This document shows positions 62,636 to 64,000 of a DNA stretch of 64,000 bases, in pieces. The notes below the pieces were generated by a model, which had not been told where the DNA came from, ran no database searches, and saw only the letters and a program-made list of their open reading frames with translations. This DNA comes from JAENVU01 sp963765075 (GTDB taxonomy: Bacteria > Actinomycetota > Acidimicrobiia > IMCC26256 > JAENVU01): positions 372,001 to 436,000 of the forward strand of contig CAVXVA010000001.1 of NCBI GenBank assembly GCA_963765075.1. Reading direction: 5' to 3'. The position numbers were made by a program, and so were the translations under genes. Positions within the stretch are counted from its first letter, which is position 1. Each line of letters begins with the position of its first letter.

Positions 62636-63296
62636 TCAGGATTCGTCGTCGGTCGCGCCGGGGACGGCCGCGACGAAGACGTGGAAACTGTCGCTCTCGG
62701 TCGCCGCGCCACCGTGGTAGCCACCCAGCACCCGCACGTCGGTGAAGCCAACCGAGGCGAGGACCGACGCGATCTCGTTCGAGGAGTACACGTTCACCAC
62801 GAGAGCGTGGGTCTCGTGGGCGACGAGCTCATCGTCCTTCCATTGCCAGGCCTGCAGTTCGCGGGTCATGGAACGCTCAGCCTCATCGACCGCGGTGATT
62901 CGGTGGCGCAGGGAGTAGTGGGAGCCGTCGGGCCCGAGCCGGCGGTGTGAGCTCGGGGGTGGAGTCTCGTCGGCCGGCTGGGGCCGCCACGTTCGCCAGC
63001 GATCGTCGTCGAACTCGCCGACCTCGTAGTCGAGCACCAGCACGCCGCCGGGGAGCAGGAGGTCGCGAAGACGTCGCAGGCCCTCGGTGTCGTCGGTCCG
63101 GCTGCCACCGAGGCCGAACGCACCGCAGCTGACGATGGTGCGGTAGCGGCGCGCCAAATCGAGCCGATGGGTTGGTTGCACGTACAAGGCGGGTTCACAA
63201 CCGGCGGCGTGGGCCGCGGCCCGACAGACCGTGATGCCAGGTCGTCGCCGTGGCCGAGGGGCCGCTGGGATCGTCGATCATCGAGACCACGCTCAC
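62636..63296 (-). pseudogene. Class I methyltransferase with internal deletion
   Basis: The C-terminal two-thirds read well (ALYVQPTHRLDLARRYRTIVSCGAFGLGGSR, RLRDLLLPGGVLVLDYE, LASVGFTDVRVLGGY). An upstream frame starting at GTG 63296 gives SATATTWHHGL, the beginning I recall for this actinobacterial family. Between them, near 63225-63232, the frame changes and the SAM-binding motif I region of about 60 residues is missing. If translation begins at 63187 instead, the product is a 183-residue fragment without motif I. Activity is unlikely either way. Confidence 0.55.
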
Positions 63297-63299
63297 GGC

Positions 63300-63316
63300 G
63301 AACGGTCTGACCGTTC
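63300..63316. promoter_or_regulatory. Perfect 17-bp palindrome upstream of the methyltransferase remnant
   Basis: The arms GAACGGTC and GACCGTTC are separated by one base. The palindrome lies 4 nt upstream of the proposed GTG and in the gap before the divergent plus-strand gene. Its form fits a dimeric repressor site, but no regulator gene is next to it in the window. The rest of the gap to 63468 shows nothing I can assign. Confidence 0.45.
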
Positions 63317-63480
63317 ATGCCTCGTGCCACTGCCGCGTGGGAATCCGAGGGTGACGAAGGACAACGCGACTCGCACGGGCACCACCGGAACGATCAACCC
63401 AGTTGGCGTTCGAACTGAAGCGGCGGCCGGTGATCCGGCACGCCGCAACAGGGCCGAAATCGCGCAGATAACCTCGGCGT

Positions 63481-64000
63481 ATGGGACTCCTGACCTTCTC
63501 CATCAATGTCACGCTGGACGGTTGCGTCGACCATTTGGAGGGAATCGCCGACGATGAGACCCACGCCTACTTCACGCGACTCATGGACGAGTCCGAGGCA
63601 ATGCTGTGGGGTCGCGTCACCTACGAGATGATGGAGGGTTACTGGCCCGCCGTCGCCCGAGGCGACGAGGAGGCGCCGCCGGCGATACGCGAGTGGGCCG
63701 TCAAGCTGGAGACCAAGCCGAAGTACGTCGTGTCCTCGACGCGAAGTGACTTCCCGTGGACGAACAGCCACCACATCTCGGGCGACCTACGCACGGGCGT
63801 CCTGGAACTCAAGGATGCAACCCCGGGCCAGATCGGCCTCGGAAGCGGCAAGCTCGCGAACGAGTTGGATCGACAGGACCTGATCGATGAGTACCACTTT
63901 CTCATCCACCCCCGGATCGCAGGTCATGGTCCGACCCTCTACCAGGGCGGGTTGCCCAGCACGCGGCGGCTCGAGCTTCTCTCAGCGAAGCCGTTCCGCA
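63481..64000 (+). CDS. Dihydrofolate-reductase-like (RibD C-terminal domain) protein, cut by window edge
   Basis: 173 residues are visible of a protein of the RibD_C/DHFR-like family. Features include LTFSINVTLDGCVDH, AMLWGRVTYEMMEGYWP, KYVVSSTRSDFPW, GQIGLGSGKLANEL and DEYHFLIHPRIAGHGPTLYQGG. Such stand-alone proteins are common in actinobacteria and their substrates are unknown. TAACCT lies 6 nt before the ATG, so expression is probably leaderless. The C-terminus runs off the right edge. Confidence 0.88.
   Translation, partial: MGLLTFSINVTLDGCVDHLEGIADDETHAYFTRLMDESEAMLWGRVTYEMMEGYWPAVARGDEEAPPAIREWAVKLETKPKYVVSSTRSDFPWTNSHHISGDLRTGVLELKDATPGQIGLGSGKLANELDRQDLIDEYHFLIHPRIAGHGPTLYQGGLPSTRRLELLSAKPFR

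Overview
The window is high-GC DNA from an actinobacterium. A marine Acidimicrobiia or Ilumatobacter-type lineage is my best guess. It carries F420-dependent enzymes, a WhiG-type sigma factor, a DUF2469 protein and the MurT/GatD pair. Many genes have a -10-like hexamer 6-7 nt before the start codon, which points to leaderless transcription. No ribosomal RNA, tRNA, insertion sequence, prophage or CRISPR array was seen.

The backbone is the conserved actinobacterial housekeeping cluster on the minus strand. From right to left it reads smc, mscS-like, ftsY, ffh, rpsP, khpA, rimM, trmD, rplS, DUF2469, yraN, (comM-dprA on plus), xerC, whiG, M23-hydrolase, PQQ propeller, rpsB, tsf, pyrH, frr, cdsA, dxr, rseP, ispG, proS, rimP, nusA, ylxR, infB, rbfA, nrnA, truB, ribF, rpsO, pnp. 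Together these genes cover translation, RNA processing, protein export, membrane lipid and isoprenoid synthesis, and chromosome condensation.

Accessory genes are inserted at junctions of that backbone. At 2.6-5.6 kb there is an XRE/nucleotidyltransferase pair, a lipoprotein, and an ArsR regulator with an AHSA1-DinB fusion. At 14.7-16.9 kb there is an ATP-dependent ligase and a divergent YCII/ArsR-AHSA1 pair. At 18.7-32.1 kb there is a pentapeptide/RidA pair, assimilatory sulfite and APS reductases behind a small leader ORF, an LLM oxidoreductase, an amidase, two methyltransferases, MurT/GatD, and a dimethylglycine dehydrogenase-like enzyme. At 33.5-36.5 kb there is an acyl-CoA ligase, a methyltransferase and a VapBC-like pair. 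At 51.6-52.2 kb there are three very small genes.

Regulatory structure is unusually readable. The sulfite reductase leader has a leaderless 32-codon ORF whose stop codon lies in a hairpin loop. The rimP-nusA leader has three hairpins, the last an intrinsic terminator. There are stable hairpins between rpsO and pnp, and palindromic operators beside the ArsR and VapB genes.

Six genes are broken. Single-base frameshifts interrupt proS, the acyl-CoA ligase, comM and smc. Internal deletions remove the middle of a choline-kinase-like gene and of a methyltransferase. Because proS is essential and smc is normally important, sequencing or assembly error is the leading explanation, at least for the frameshifts. 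The left edge cuts pnp and the right edge cuts a dihydrofolate-reductase-like gene.
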